Positions 23,041 to 31,659 of a stretch of DNA of 38,234 bases are shown piece after piece. A model generated the notes under the pieces. The model did not search any database and was not told where the DNA came from. It worked only from the letters and a program-made list of their open reading frames with translations. Position 1 is the stretch's first letter; the number at the start of each line of letters is the position of its first letter. The stretch is from assembly GCF_003052605.1 (NCBI RefSeq), contig NZ_QASO01000123.1, positions 1 through 38,234 of the forward strand, written 5' to 3'. The position numbers were made by a program, and so were the translations under genes. Source of the stretch: Ectopseudomonas oleovorans. GTDB lineage: Bacteria > Pseudomonadota > Gammaproteobacteria > Pseudomonadales > Pseudomonadaceae.

Positions 23041-23970
23041 ATGACCCTCACCGAACTGCGCTACATCGTCACCCTCGCCCAGGAACAGCACTTCGGCCGC
23101 GCCGCCGAGCGCTGCCATGTCAGCCAGCCGACCCTGTCGGTGGGCGTGAAGAAGCTGGAGGACGAGCTCGGCGTACTGATCTTCGAGCGCAGCAAGAGCG
23201 CCGTGCGCCTGACCCCGGTCGGCGAGGGCATCGTCACCCAGGCGCAGAAGGTGCTGGAGCAGGCTCAGGGCATTCGCGAGCTGGCCCAGGCCGGCAAGAA
23301 CCAGCTGGCCGCCCCGCTGAAGATCGGCGCCATCTATACCGTTGGCCCTTACCTGTTCCCGCACCTGATTCCACAGTTGCACCGGGTCGCCCCGGACATG
23401 CCACTGTACATCGAGGAAAACTTCACCCATATCCTGCGCGACAAGCTGCGTACCGGTGAGTTGGATGCGATCATCATCGCCCTGCCGTTCCAGGAGGCCG
23501 ATGTCCTGACCAAGCCGCTGTACGACGAACCGTTCTACGCGCTGCTGCCGGCCGGCCACCCCTGGGCGGCGATGGACACCATCGACACCAAGCTGCTCAA
23601 CGACAAGAGCCTGCTACTGCTAGGCGAAGGCCACTGCTTCCGCGACCAGGTACTGGAGGCCTGTCCGACCCTGCGCAAGGGCGGCGACGACCACGGCAAG
23701 CACACCACAGTGGAATCCAGCTCGCTGGAAACCATCCGCCACATGGTCGCCTCCGGCCTTGGCGTGTCGATCCTGCCGTTCTCGGCGGTGGACAGCCACC
23801 ACTACGCACCCGGCGTGATCGAAGTCCGTCCGCTCAGCGCACCGGTGCCGTTCCGCACCGTGGCCATCGCCTGGCGCGCCAGCTTCCCGCGGCCAAACGC
23901 CATCGAAGTGCTGGCCGACTCCATCCGTCTCTGCTCGGTCGCCCGCAGCCCGCAGACCAAGAGCGCCTGA
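23041..23970 (+). CDS. oxyR: Hydrogen peroxide-sensing LysR regulator OxyR
   Basis: The 309-residue product is an LysR regulator with an N-terminal winged helix (MTLTELRYIVTLAQEQHFGR, CHVSQPTLSVGVKKLED). In the regulatory domain the two redox cysteines sit exactly at residues 199 and 208 (LGEGHCFRDQVLEACP), the pair that forms a disulfide on peroxide exposure. SETIRHMVA-like LETIRHMVASGLGVSILP completes the family pattern. It activates catalase and peroxiredoxin genes. recG starts nine bases after its stop, so the two are co-transcribed. Confidence 0.97.
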   Translation: MTLTELRYIVTLAQEQHFGRAAERCHVSQPTLSVGVKKLEDELGVLIFERSKSAVRLTPVGEGIVTQAQKVLEQAQGIRELAQAGKNQLAAPLKIGAIYTVGPYLFPHLIPQLHRVAPDMPLYIEENFTHILRDKLRTGELDAIIIALPFQEADVLTKPLYDEPFYALLPAGHPWAAMDTIDTKLLNDKSLLLLGEGHCFRDQVLEACPTLRKGGDDHGKHTTVESSSLETIRHMVASGLGVSILPFSAVDSHHYAPGVIEVRPLSAPVPFRTVAIAWRASFPRPNAIEVLADSIRLCSVARSPQTKSA

Positions 23971-23978
23971 GGCCGGAA

Positions 23979-26054
23979 GTGAGCGAGTTGTCAGCGGTTC
24001 CCGTCACCGCGCTGAAAGGCGTAGGCGCCGCGCTGGCGGAAAAACTGGCCAAGGTCGGCCTGGAAAACCTGCAGGATGTGCTGTTCCACCTGCCGCTGCG
24101 CTACCAGGATCGCACCCGCATCACCCCCATCGGCGCGCTGCGCCCGGGGCAGGATGCGGTGGTCGAGGGCATCGTTGCCGGCGCCGATGTGGTCATGGGC
24201 CGGCGGCGCAGCCTGCTGGTGCGCCTGCAGGACGGCAGCGGCACACTGAGCTTGCGCTTCTTTCACTTCAGCCAGGCGCAGAAGGACGGCCTAAAACGCG
24301 GCACGGCGCTGCGCTGTTATGGCGAAATACGCCCTGGCGCCACCGGCCTGGAAATCTACCACCCGGAATACCGCGCGCAGAGCGGCGACGAACCGGCACC
24401 GGTGGAGCAGAGCCTGACGCCCATCTACCCGACCACCGAAGGCCTGACTCAGCAGCGTCTGCGCCAACTCAGCCAGCAGGCGCTGGCGCGCCTCGGGCCA
24501 CACAGCCTGCCAGACTGGCTGCCCGAGGAGTTGGCCCGCGACTATCGCCTGGCGCCGCTGGACGAGGCCATCCGCTACCTGCACCGGCCGCCGCCGGACG
24601 CCGATGTCGAAGAGCTCGCCGAGGGCCGTCACTGGGCGCAACACCGCCTGGCCTTTGAAGAGCTGCTGACTCACCAGCTGTCCCTGCAGCGCCTGCGTGA
24701 ACAGGTACGCGCGCAACAGGCACCGGCGCTGCCGCCGGCGACGAAACTGCCGCAGCAGTACCTCGCCAACCTCGGCTTCGCCCCTACCGGCGCGCAGCAG
24801 CGCGTGGGTGCCGAGATCGCCTATGACCTGGCGCAGAGCGAACCCATGCTGCGCCTGGTGCAGGGCGACGTCGGTGCCGGCAAGACGGTGGTCGCCGCCC
24901 TGGCTGCATTGCAGGCGCTGGAGGCCGGCTACCAGGTGGCACTGATGGCGCCCACCGAAATCCTCGCCGAGCAGCACTTGCTCAACTTCAGCAAATGGCT
25001 GGCACCGCTCGGCCTGGACGTCGCCTGGCTGGCCGGCAAGCTCAAGGGCAAAGCACGCGCGGCGGCACTGGAACAGATCGCTGGCGGCTGCCCGATGGTG
25101 GTCGGCACCCATGCGCTGTTTCAGGACGAGGTGAAGTTCAAGCGCCTGGCGCTGGTGATCATCGACGAGCAGCACCGCTTCGGCGTGCAGCAGCGCCTGG
25201 CCCTGCGCCAGAAGGGCATCGACGGCCGCCTCTGCCCGCACCAGTTGATCATGACCGCCACGCCGATTCCGCGCACCCTGGCGATGAGCGCCTACGCCGA
25301 CCTGGATACCTCGATCCTCGACGAGCTGCCCCCCGGCCGCACGCCAGTGAATACCCTGGTGATCGCCGACAGCCGCCGCGATGAGGTGGTCGAGCGCGTG
25401 CGCAATGCCTGCCAGCAGGGCCGCCAGGCCTACTGGGTGTGCACGTTGATCGAAGAATCCGAGGAGCTCACCTGCCAGGCGGCAGAGACCAGCTTCGAGG
25501 AGCTCTCGGCGGCCCTCGGCGAGCTGCGCGTCGGGCTGATCCACGGGCGCATGAAACCGGCTGAAAAAGCCGCAGTGATGGATGAGTTCAAACAGGGCAA
25601 GCTGCAGCTGCTGGTGGCCACCACGGTAATCGAGGTCGGCGTCGACGTGCCCAATGCCAGCCTGATGATCATTGAAAATCCCGAACGCCTGGGCCTGGCC
25701 CAGCTACACCAGCTGCGCGGCCGGGTCGGCCGTGGCAGCGCCGCCAGTCATTGCGTGCTGCTCTACCATGCACCATTGTCGCAACTCGGGCGCGAGCGCC
25801 TGGCAATCATGCGCGAGACCACCGACGGTTTCGTCATCGCCGAGAAGGACCTCGAACTCAGGGGACCGGGGGAAATGCTCGGCACCCGGCAGACCGGTCT
25901 GCTGCAATTCAAGGTCGCCGACCTGATGCGCGATGCCGACCTGCTGCCCGCCGTACGCGATGCCGCGCACGCTCTTCTGGAACATTGGCCACAACATGTG
26001 GCTCCATTGTTGGAGCGCTGGTTGCGTCACGGCCAGCAATACGGTCAAGTGTGA
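23979..26054 (+). CDS. recG: ATP-dependent DNA helicase RecG
   Basis: The 691-residue superfamily 2 helicase remodels stalled forks and branched DNA. An N-terminal wedge/OB domain (about 1-160; LKGVGAALAEKLAKVGL, HLPLRYQDRT) precedes the motor domains. These have Walker A GDVGAGKTV (about 297-305), the DEQH box IIDEQHRFG (about 393-401), TATPIPRTLAMSAY, and motif VI QLRGRVGRGS. The start is a GTG with GAGG upstream, nine bases after oxyR. Full length and all motifs suggest it is functional. Confidence 0.97.
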   Translation: MSELSAVPVTALKGVGAALAEKLAKVGLENLQDVLFHLPLRYQDRTRITPIGALRPGQDAVVEGIVAGADVVMGRRRSLLVRLQDGSGTLSLRFFHFSQAQKDGLKRGTALRCYGEIRPGATGLEIYHPEYRAQSGDEPAPVEQSLTPIYPTTEGLTQQRLRQLSQQALARLGPHSLPDWLPEELARDYRLAPLDEAIRYLHRPPPDADVEELAEGRHWAQHRLAFEELLTHQLSLQRLREQVRAQQAPALPPATKLPQQYLANLGFAPTGAQQRVGAEIAYDLAQSEPMLRLVQGDVGAGKTVVAALAALQALEAGYQVALMAPTEILAEQHLLNFSKWLAPLGLDVAWLAGKLKGKARAAALEQIAGGCPMVVGTHALFQDEVKFKRLALVIIDEQHRFGVQQRLALRQKGIDGRLCPHQLIMTATPIPRTLAMSAYADLDTSILDELPPGRTPVNTLVIADSRRDEVVERVRNACQQGRQAYWVCTLIEESEELTCQAAETSFEELSAALGELRVGLIHGRMKPAEKAAVMDEFKQGKLQLLVATTVIEVGVDVPNASLMIIENPERLGLAQLHQLRGRVGRGSAASHCVLLYHAPLSQLGRERLAIMRETTDGFVIAEKDLELRGPGEMLGTRQTGLLQFKVADLMRDADLLPAVRDAAHALLEHWPQHVAPLLERWLRHGQQYGQV

Positions 26055-26107
26055 ACCTGTTCACAGGACAACCGTCGCCACGAACCTTTGCGCAAATCCT
26101 CGCTGGT

Positions 26108-26113
26108 TATACT
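26108..26113 (+). promoter_or_regulatory. Promoter -10 element for the YbaK-like/HDOD gene
   Basis: TATACT matches the -10 consensus at five of six positions, 32 bases before the ATG at 26146. The -35 region (around 26085-26090, CCTTTG) is weak. Confidence 0.4.
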
Positions 26114-26145
26114 TCGGGGCACATGCGCCAACGCTGGATATCGAT

Positions 26146-27552
26146 ATGACTGAAGCCGCCCTCGCCGCCAACGCCACTGCGCAAGCCCCCGCCGTGATCG
26201 TGCAACTGCTGGAGAAACTCGCCGTACCCTATCAGGTACGCGCGGAGCGCCCAGGTCAGCCAAGCGAGGCGCGCCTGCAGGCCGTGCTGGTGGACGACGC
26301 CATCGGTGCCCTGCTGGTGCTCTATCCGCGTAGCCACATGCTCGATCTGTCGCGCCTGGCCGAGCTGACTGGGCGCCAGCTCACGGCGGTCAAGCCGGAA
26401 CGCCTGGAGCGCATGCTCGGCAAGCACAATCTGGCCGCACTGCCCGGTTTGCCGCCGCTGACCAGTTCGCCCTGCCTGTACGAAGAACGCCTGCTGCAGG
26501 TACCCAGTCTGCTGATCGAGTCCGGCCAGCCTGGTGTGTTGCTGGAAATCCCCACCGAAGCCTTCAAGGCGCTGCTGAGCAAGGCCAGCGCGGCGCGTTT
26601 CGGTGAGCCGGTCAGCGCGATCAAACCGAACCTCGATCGCCCGCATGATGACCGCGCGGAAATCACCCAAGCCGTGCAGGCCTTTACCGCACGCCGCATC
26701 CAGCAGCGCCTGGAAGAAACCATCGAGATTCCGCCGCTGCCGGAAACCGCGCAGAAGATCATCAAGCTGCGTGTCGATCCCAATGCCACGGTGGACGACA
26801 TCACCGGCGTGGTCGAAACCGATCCCGCGCTGGCGGCCCAGGTAGTCAGCTGGGCAGCCTCGCCCTACTACGCCGCGCCCGGCAAGATCCGCTCGGTGGA
26901 AGATGCCATCGTCCGCGTGCTGGGTTTCGACCTGGTGATCAACCTGGCCCTGGGCCTGGCGCTGGGCAAGACTCTGAGTCTGCCCAAGGATCAGCCGCAG
27001 CACGCCACCCCTTACTGGCAGCAAGCGATCTATACCGCTGCAGTGATCGAGGGCCTGACCCGCGCCATGCCGCGCGCGCAGCGCCCGGAAGCCGGCCTGA
27101 CCTACCTGGCCGGTCTGCTGCACAACTTTGGTTACCTGGTCCTGGCGCATGTGTTTCCACCGCACTTCTCGTTGATCTGCCGTCACCTGGAGGTCAACCC
27201 GCACCTGCCTGCCGGGCATATCGAGCAGCACCTGCTGGGCATCACCCGCGAGCAGATCGGTGCCTGGCTGATGCGCCACTGGGATATGCCGGAAGAGCTG
27301 TCCAGCGCTCTGCGCTTTCAGCACGATCCGTCCTACGCAGGCGACAGCGCGGCCTTCCCCAATCTGGTGTGCCTGGCGGTCAGCCTGCTGCGCAACCGGG
27401 GTATCGGTGCCGGGCCGCAGAACGAGATTCCTGATGAGCTGCTCGACGCCCTGGGGCTGACCCGGGAAAAAGCCGAGGACGCGGTGAGCAAGGTGCTGAG
27501 CGCCGAGGTCGCCTTGCGTGAACTGGCAGCGCAGTATCAGCAGCCGCAATGA
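26146..27552 (+). CDS. Fusion of a YbaK/ProX-like aminoacyl-tRNA deacylase domain with an HDOD domain
   Basis: The product is 468 residues. The first ~150 (VIVQLLEKLAVPYQVRAERP, LVLYPRSHMLDLSRLAELTG) resemble the YbaK/prolyl-tRNA synthetase-associated deacylase fold. After a linker, an HDOD domain covers about 200-410 (EIPPLPETAQKIIKLRVDP, VETDPALAAQVVSWA, VEDAIVRVLGFDLVINLALG, YLAGLLHNFGYLVLAHVFPP). HDOD domains act as signalling modules. The deacylase part may be degenerate, since I cannot confirm its catalytic lysine. The ATG at 26146 is chosen because it follows a -10 element and removes overlap with recG, although its ribosome-binding site is weak. Equivalent to PAO1 PA5346 by position (memory). 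Confidence 0.85.
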   Translation: MTEAALAANATAQAPAVIVQLLEKLAVPYQVRAERPGQPSEARLQAVLVDDAIGALLVLYPRSHMLDLSRLAELTGRQLTAVKPERLERMLGKHNLAALPGLPPLTSSPCLYEERLLQVPSLLIESGQPGVLLEIPTEAFKALLSKASAARFGEPVSAIKPNLDRPHDDRAEITQAVQAFTARRIQQRLEETIEIPPLPETAQKIIKLRVDPNATVDDITGVVETDPALAAQVVSWAASPYYAAPGKIRSVEDAIVRVLGFDLVINLALGLALGKTLSLPKDQPQHATPYWQQAIYTAAVIEGLTRAMPRAQRPEAGLTYLAGLLHNFGYLVLAHVFPPHFSLICRHLEVNPHLPAGHIEQHLLGITREQIGAWLMRHWDMPEELSSALRFQHDPSYAGDSAAFPNLVCLAVSLLRNRGIGAGPQNEIPDELLDALGLTREKAEDAVSKVLSAEVALRELAAQYQQPQ

Positions 27553-27617
27553 GCGGCTGCTAGCTCCCTAACCCTCAAGGATGGGCTGCTCGCCTCGCAC
27601 CGAGCGGCCGACGCCCC

Positions 27618-28370
27618 TTACAACTTGCCCGCCGTCTTGCGCAGCTTCTCCCGACGCTCGGCGAACAGTTGCGGCACCACTTCCAGGCTGATGGCGAGCA
27701 GTTGGCTGACACTGGAATGCTCGTAAAGCGCCGCATACTCGGCGAGTTGATCGCTGGGCATCTGCCGGTAGGCATAGAACATGAAGGTTTCTACCGCCTG
27801 CTCGCTGGACTGGCGGATGGCATCCGCCTGCTTTTGCGTCTGCGCCTGCAGTTCGGCCTCGCTGAGATTCTCGCCCCGCGCCTTTAGTGCCAACAATGCC
27901 TGGGTCTTGCCGACTTCATAACGCAGCAGGCTGGCCAGTTCGGTTGTACGCGCGGCCGCATCGAGACGCTTGACCAGGTCAAGACGCGCACCTCGTGGCG
28001 GCTGCTCCTGCAGGCGCTGGCGGTATTCAGCCAAGCCTTCGGGTTGCTCACCGACGGCGCGCTCGGCAGCGGTGAAACGCTGCGCCAACGGGCTGTCGAG
28101 ACGCTCACGGGCCTGCTCGCCCTGCGCCGCATCGAAGCGGGCAGCGACGCGCTGGGCCAGATCCAGACAAAAGGCTTCGCCAGCGAAGAGCTGGGCGAGG
28201 CGCTTCTGTTCGGTTTCTTCCTGGCCACGCTGCACCAACGGCGCGCTCTGTTCGCACAGCAGATGGATACCAGCGAGTTCGAACAGCGGCAACAAGGCCT
28301 TGGCAGACGCTGGCTCGGCCCGTGCAGTGGTGGCGGCCAGCAATAGCAGGGGTAACAGGAAAAGACGCAT
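27618..28370 (-). CDS. Secreted DUF2059 protein
   Basis: The 250-residue product has a signal peptide (MRLFLLPLLLLAATTARA, mature from EPASA). The C-terminal part (about 165-245; FMFYAYRQMPSDQLAEYAAL, YEHSSVSQLLAI) fits DUF2059, a helical periplasmic domain of unknown role. A middle segment carries two cysteines. The ATG at 28370 places the signal peptide at the N-terminus and has GGAAAG upstream; an in-frame GTG at 28385 would prefix a charged extension. It is convergent with the HDOD gene, leaving a 65-base gap with no clear terminator. Confidence 0.83.
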   Translation of the reverse strand: MRLFLLPLLLLAATTARAEPASAKALLPLFELAGIHLLCEQSAPLVQRGQEETEQKRLAQLFAGEAFCLDLAQRVAARFDAAQGEQARERLDSPLAQRFTAAERAVGEQPEGLAEYRQRLQEQPPRGARLDLVKRLDAAARTTELASLLRYEVGKTQALLALKARGENLSEAELQAQTQKQADAIRQSSEQAVETFMFYAYRQMPSDQLAEYAALYEHSSVSQLLAISLEVVPQLFAERREKLRKTAGKL

Positions 28371-28481
28371 GGTCGGGCTTTCCACAGGGACGTGCCTGGC
28401 AGCCTAACCAAAGCACGGCGTCGCGGCCAGCCGTGACGCCTATCGGAAGCCAACCAGATAAGGTTGCCAACGTGGTCTTCC

Positions 28482-28553
28482 GTAGGAGCCCCGCCCCGGG
28501 GCGAAGCTTTTTCGAGTGTGCAGCGCCTGATTCACGGCGGGGCGCGCTCCTAC
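28482..28553. repeat. REP doublet (GTAGGAGC type), inverse of the 13480 copy
   Basis: GTAGGAGCCCCGCCCCGGGG starts at 28482, and the opposing unit ending GCGCTCCTAC closes at 28553. Read on the minus strand it matches the doublet at 13480-13552 arm for arm, including CTTCGCCCCGGGGC and the spacer length. The remainder of 28371-28594 holds no gene I can support. Confidence 0.85.
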
Positions 28554-28594
28554 AATTTCGATGCGTCGACGCCTAACTGACAGGCATTAGCCGT

Positions 28595-28990
28595 TCAGGC
28601 GGCCTTTTTCGGCGCCTCGGTCTTCTTCTTCGGCATCAGGTACTTGGTCAGGCCCTGGAACCACATGACCAGCGCCGGGTTGCCCTGGATCTGGATGTCC
28701 TTGTTCTGGATGCCCTGCATGAAGGCCAGCTGCTTGTTCTTCGCGGTCATGGTTTCAAAGCCGTAGGCGGCATCCTTGAAGCCAATGGCGAAGGCCGGAT
28801 CCGTGGCGGTGCCGCGCTTGCTGGTCACGCGCTGACCGGCCACGGTGAAGTGGCGTGCCACCTTGCCGTCCAGCGTGTGCAGCTGGAACACCATATCGCG
28901 CCCTTCGAGCTGCTGGCGGAACGCCGGGTTTTCACGGCTGGCCTTGGCCATCAGGCGGCCCAGCATCCACAGGAGAAAACGGAATTTCAT
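28595..28990 (-). CDS. SCP2 sterol-carrier-like domain protein
   Basis: The 131-residue single-domain product begins MKFRFLLWMLGRLMAKASRE. It continues with FQLHTLDGKVARHFTVAG, DPAFAIGFKDAAYGFETM and DIQIQGNPALVMWFQGL, the pattern of bacterial SCP2 lipid-binding domains. It ends in a lysine/alanine-rich tail (KKKTEAPKKAA). SCP2 domains bind lipids or act as accessory parts of lipid enzymes; the substrate is unknown. It is downstream of the HU gene on the same strand but separated by a hairpin. Confidence 0.8.
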   Translation of the reverse strand: MKFRFLLWMLGRLMAKASRENPAFRQQLEGRDMVFQLHTLDGKVARHFTVAGQRVTSKRGTATDPAFAIGFKDAAYGFETMTAKNKQLAFMQGIQNKDIQIQGNPALVMWFQGLTKYLMPKKKTEAPKKAA

Positions 28991-29110
28991 GCACAGGGCC
29001 TCGTGATCGAAGATGATGGCCGCGCATTGTAGTGGTTTTTTTGCAGGACTACAGCCTGTCTAAAGCATGGCTGTATCAGCGAATGTCGCAGCGTGGCTGC
29101 GCTGGGGGAC

Positions 29111-29132
29111 CCCGGAGCCGAGCGGCTCCGGG
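29111..29132 (-). terminator. Hairpin after the HU gene
   Basis: CCCGGAGCC (29111-29119) and GGCTCCGGG (29124-29132) form a perfect 9-bp stem with a GAGC loop, eight bases downstream of the HU stop. No T tail follows on the minus strand, so it may be a stabilising stem rather than a complete terminator. Confidence 0.6.
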
Positions 29133-29140
29133 TAACGGGC

Positions 29141-29413
29141 TCAGTTGACCGCGTCTTTCAGGGACTTGCCCGGTTTGAAGGCGACGGTGTTGCTGGCCTT
29201 GATCTTCACCGGCTGACCGGTTTGCGGGTTCTTACCAGTACGGGCGCCACGGTGGCGTTGGACGAAAGTACCGAAGCCAACCAGGGTCACACTGTCCTTG
29301 CGGTTCAGTGCACCGGTGATTTCTTCCAGTACGGCGTTGAGTACACGATTGGCCTGATCCTTGGTCAGATCAGCCTTTTCGGCGATGGCGGCGGCGAGTT
29401 CCGGTTTACGCAT
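29141..29413 (-). CDS. HU-family nucleoid DNA-binding protein
   Basis: The 90-residue product, MRKPELAAAIAEKADLTKDQ, has the two-helix dimer base. GFGTFVQRHRGARTGKNPQTG covers the beta-arm (quoted in part: GFGTFVQRHRGARTGKNP) with the DNA-intercalating proline, and NTVAFKPGKSLKDAVN closes the chain. HU dimers bend and compact DNA. The ATG at 29413 is preceded by GAGG at proper spacing; longer frames are not conserved. By position it is the HU paralogue that neighbours rubredoxin reductase in P. aeruginosa (PA5348, from memory), not the main hupB. Confidence 0.93.
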   Translation of the reverse strand: MRKPELAAAIAEKADLTKDQANRVLNAVLEEITGALNRKDSVTLVGFGTFVQRHRGARTGKNPQTGQPVKIKASNTVAFKPGKSLKDAVN

Positions 29414-29601
29414 AAATGCCTCTTTGACGGTTTTTTGTTGTTGTGTCCGTGCTGTCCTTCCAGAACAGCGCCCAAGGCGCCGCAACAGCTCTGCGCTGCG
29501 GCAGACCCTTGGCAGAATGGCATGCCGCATCGTACTGCGCCAGCCTCGCCAGCCACTTTAACCAGGCAATTTCGTGGCGTATCCGACAGAACCACAGGCA
29601 A

Positions 29602-30750
29602 TCACGCCAGCAGTGCCGGTAGCTCCTTGTTCAGTGCCAGTTTCTCCTGCACGGCGGCGCCGGTCAGCGCATAACCGAGCAGTGCTCCGGAAGCCTCGCG
29701 GCAAAGCGCCTTGATGTCGCTGCCGCTGCCTTCGACCGTCCATTCGCCCTGGCTGCCACGCGGTGGCGGTGAGACCACCAGCGGGCATACCGGCGTCTTT
29801 ACCGTCACCGGCATCGGCCCATAGCTGACCGCCGTCGGCTCACCAGCCAGGGTCTTGGCCAGCGCCCGGGCACAGGCCATCAGCGGCATGACGTAGAGCA
29901 GGTTGAGGCCGTCGACCTCGGCGCAGTCACCCAGGGCGTAGATATTGGCGTGCGAGGTGCGCAACTGGCGGTCGACCATCACGCCACGGTTGATGTCGAG
30001 ACCGGCTGCCGCAGCGAGCGCGGTGCGCGGACGCAGACCCACAGCCGAGACCACCGCGTCGCACTGGATCAGGCTGCCGTCGGACAGCGAGGCCTGCAGC
30101 GCGTCCCCCTGGCGGTCAAGACTCGCCAGCACCGGGCCGAGATGGAAACGTACGCCCAGCCCCTCCAGACCGGCTTGTACGGCAGAGGCCACCGCCGAAT
30201 GCAGCAGGCCGGGCATCACCTGCTCGCAGGGTGCCAGCAGCTCTACCTCATAGCCGCCGGCACTGAGGTCGTTGGCAAACTCGCAACCAATCAGACCGGC
30301 GCCGAGAATCAGGACGCGACGCTTGCCAGCCACGGCGCTGCGAAAGCGCGCGTAGTCTTCCAGGTCATTGATCGGGAACAGCGCATCCTGGGCATCACCC
30401 TCTACCGGGACGCGAATAGGCTCGGCGCCCCAGGCCAGTACCAGGTCGCGGTACGGCACGGCTTCCTCACCGATCCACAAGCGTTTGTGGCCGGGGTCGA
30501 TTCCGCTGATACGGGTATGGGTGCGAATTTCCGCGTTGAGCTGCTCAGCCATGGCGCCCGCCTCGGCCATGGCCAGGCCGTCGGCATCCTTGTTCTTGCC
30601 GAAACCGGTGGACAGCATCGGTTTGGAGTAGGAACGGCCGTCGTCAGCGGTGATCAGCAGCAAGGGCGTCTGCGTATCGAGCTTGCGCCATTCCTTGGCC
30701 AGGTTATAGCCGGCCAGGCCGGTGCCGATGATGACGACGGGTGCACTCAT
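29602..30750 (-). CDS. Rubredoxin-NAD(+) reductase
   Basis: The 382-residue FAD flavoprotein passes electrons from NADH to rubredoxin, for alkane hydroxylases or oxidative-stress defence. The FAD motif PVVIIGTGLAGYNLAKEWR is at the start, the NAD motif RVLILGAGLIGCEFANDLS lies at about 146-165, and YALGDCAEVDG is the C-terminal FAD contact. The ATG at 30750 has GAGGAAAG upstream. In P. aeruginosa this gene (PA5349) is followed by rubA2 and rubA1 (from memory); no rubredoxin gene is present next to it here, so its redox partner must be encoded elsewhere. Confidence 0.93.
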   Translation of the reverse strand: MSAPVVIIGTGLAGYNLAKEWRKLDTQTPLLLITADDGRSYSKPMLSTGFGKNKDADGLAMAEAGAMAEQLNAEIRTHTRISGIDPGHKRLWIGEEAVPYRDLVLAWGAEPIRVPVEGDAQDALFPINDLEDYARFRSAVAGKRRVLILGAGLIGCEFANDLSAGGYEVELLAPCEQVMPGLLHSAVASAVQAGLEGLGVRFHLGPVLASLDRQGDALQASLSDGSLIQCDAVVSAVGLRPRTALAAAAGLDINRGVMVDRQLRTSHANIYALGDCAEVDGLNLLYVMPLMACARALAKTLAGEPTAVSYGPMPVTVKTPVCPLVVSPPPRGSQGEWTVEGSGSDIKALCREASGALLGYALTGAAVQEKLALNKELPALLA

Positions 30751-30873
30751 GCGCTCTTTCCTCACGATGAAAACGACGCGACGACCCACCGGCCGCCGCC
30801 CCAGATAGCGGGATGACACCCTACTGGATCAGGTACGCGCTGGCCAGATGAGGTTCAGTCAGCCATTCGCAGG

Positions 30874-31409
30874 TTAGGGGAAAGATGCAATGCGCGAATC
30901 AGAGCCTACGCGCAGGCCGACTTGCTCCTGCTTGAGCTTGCTGCGCTCGGCGATGGCGCTGTTGCTGTCGAGCCCATAGCGGGTCTGGGTGTAGTACAGG
31001 CTGGTGCTGATCGGCAGGTTGTTGATGCCCTTGTTCCACAGCACGGTCAGCTCGCCGTAAGGATTGACCTTGTCCTTGAGGTCCACGGAGTCGCTGTCGC
31101 CATCGACCTTCAGGCGCGCTTCGGAATTGATCGAGTAGAGCGCACCCACCTCCAGGCGCAGGGTGTAGTCCGGCGTCAGGTAGTTGTAGCCGAGCCCGGC
31201 CTTGGCGAAGGGCGACTTGCTGATCAGCTTGACGTTGATTGAGGCGCTCCTTGTCGCTTTCATCGTCCACGGTGAGCTTGTACTGGTTGTGCGAAGCGAT
31301 GACACCGAAGGTCGAGATCGGGTCGGTGACCGAATCTGCATAGGCCTGCGAGGCGCCCGCCAGGCACAGGGCGAGTGTTGCTTTGGGGGGTTATCCTGGA
31401 CAGCTGCAT
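30874..31409 (-). pseudogene. Frameshifted outer-membrane beta-barrel-like protein
   Basis: Three frames join into one plausible protein. An ATG at 31407-31409 with GGA upstream starts MQLSRITP. A run of six G (31385-31390, C on the coding strand) shifts the frame, after which KATLALCLAGASQAYA completes a signal peptide followed by DSVTDPISTFGVIASHNQYK. A second +1 shift near 31240 is followed by INVKLISKSPFAKAGLGYNY, YTLRLEVGALYSI, PYGELTVLWNKG and LPISTSLYYTQTRYGL. The alternating hydrophobic strands with GLGYNY and GELTVLW suggest a small barrel. The C-terminus (RIASFP) lacks the usual terminal aromatic residue and may also be altered. Family not recognised. Confidence 0.7.
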
Positions 31410-31659
31410 GACGATTTCCTTGGCAATGAGTGGATAACGCCGCCCACCGGGAGGTGGGACGCAAGTACCTAGACTGCCTCTGCCAGGAGGGATTCGACTA
31501 AACAGACGAACGGCAATATCCCTTGCCGCACAAGGGTTTGCGGGGGGTTACCAGGAGCGAAACTGACCGATCGATCATAAGCGAAACGCTGACTTCGACA
31601 CAGGCCAGAGGGTATGCGGCCTGAGCAGATAGCGAGCACCCGGCCAGCCACAGGAGAGA
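31410..31659. other. Intergenic region ahead of the beta-barrel pseudogene
   Basis: No gene is supported here. On the minus strand TATGAT occurs at about 31573-31578 and might be a -10 for the pseudogene, but no matching -35 is convincing. Confidence 0.4.

Noticed and set aside
31240..31241. Programmed ribosomal frameshift in the beta-barrel gene
   Set aside because: No slippery heptamer or downstream stimulatory structure is evident, and a second unrelated frameshift exists in the same gene; decay or sequence error is simpler.
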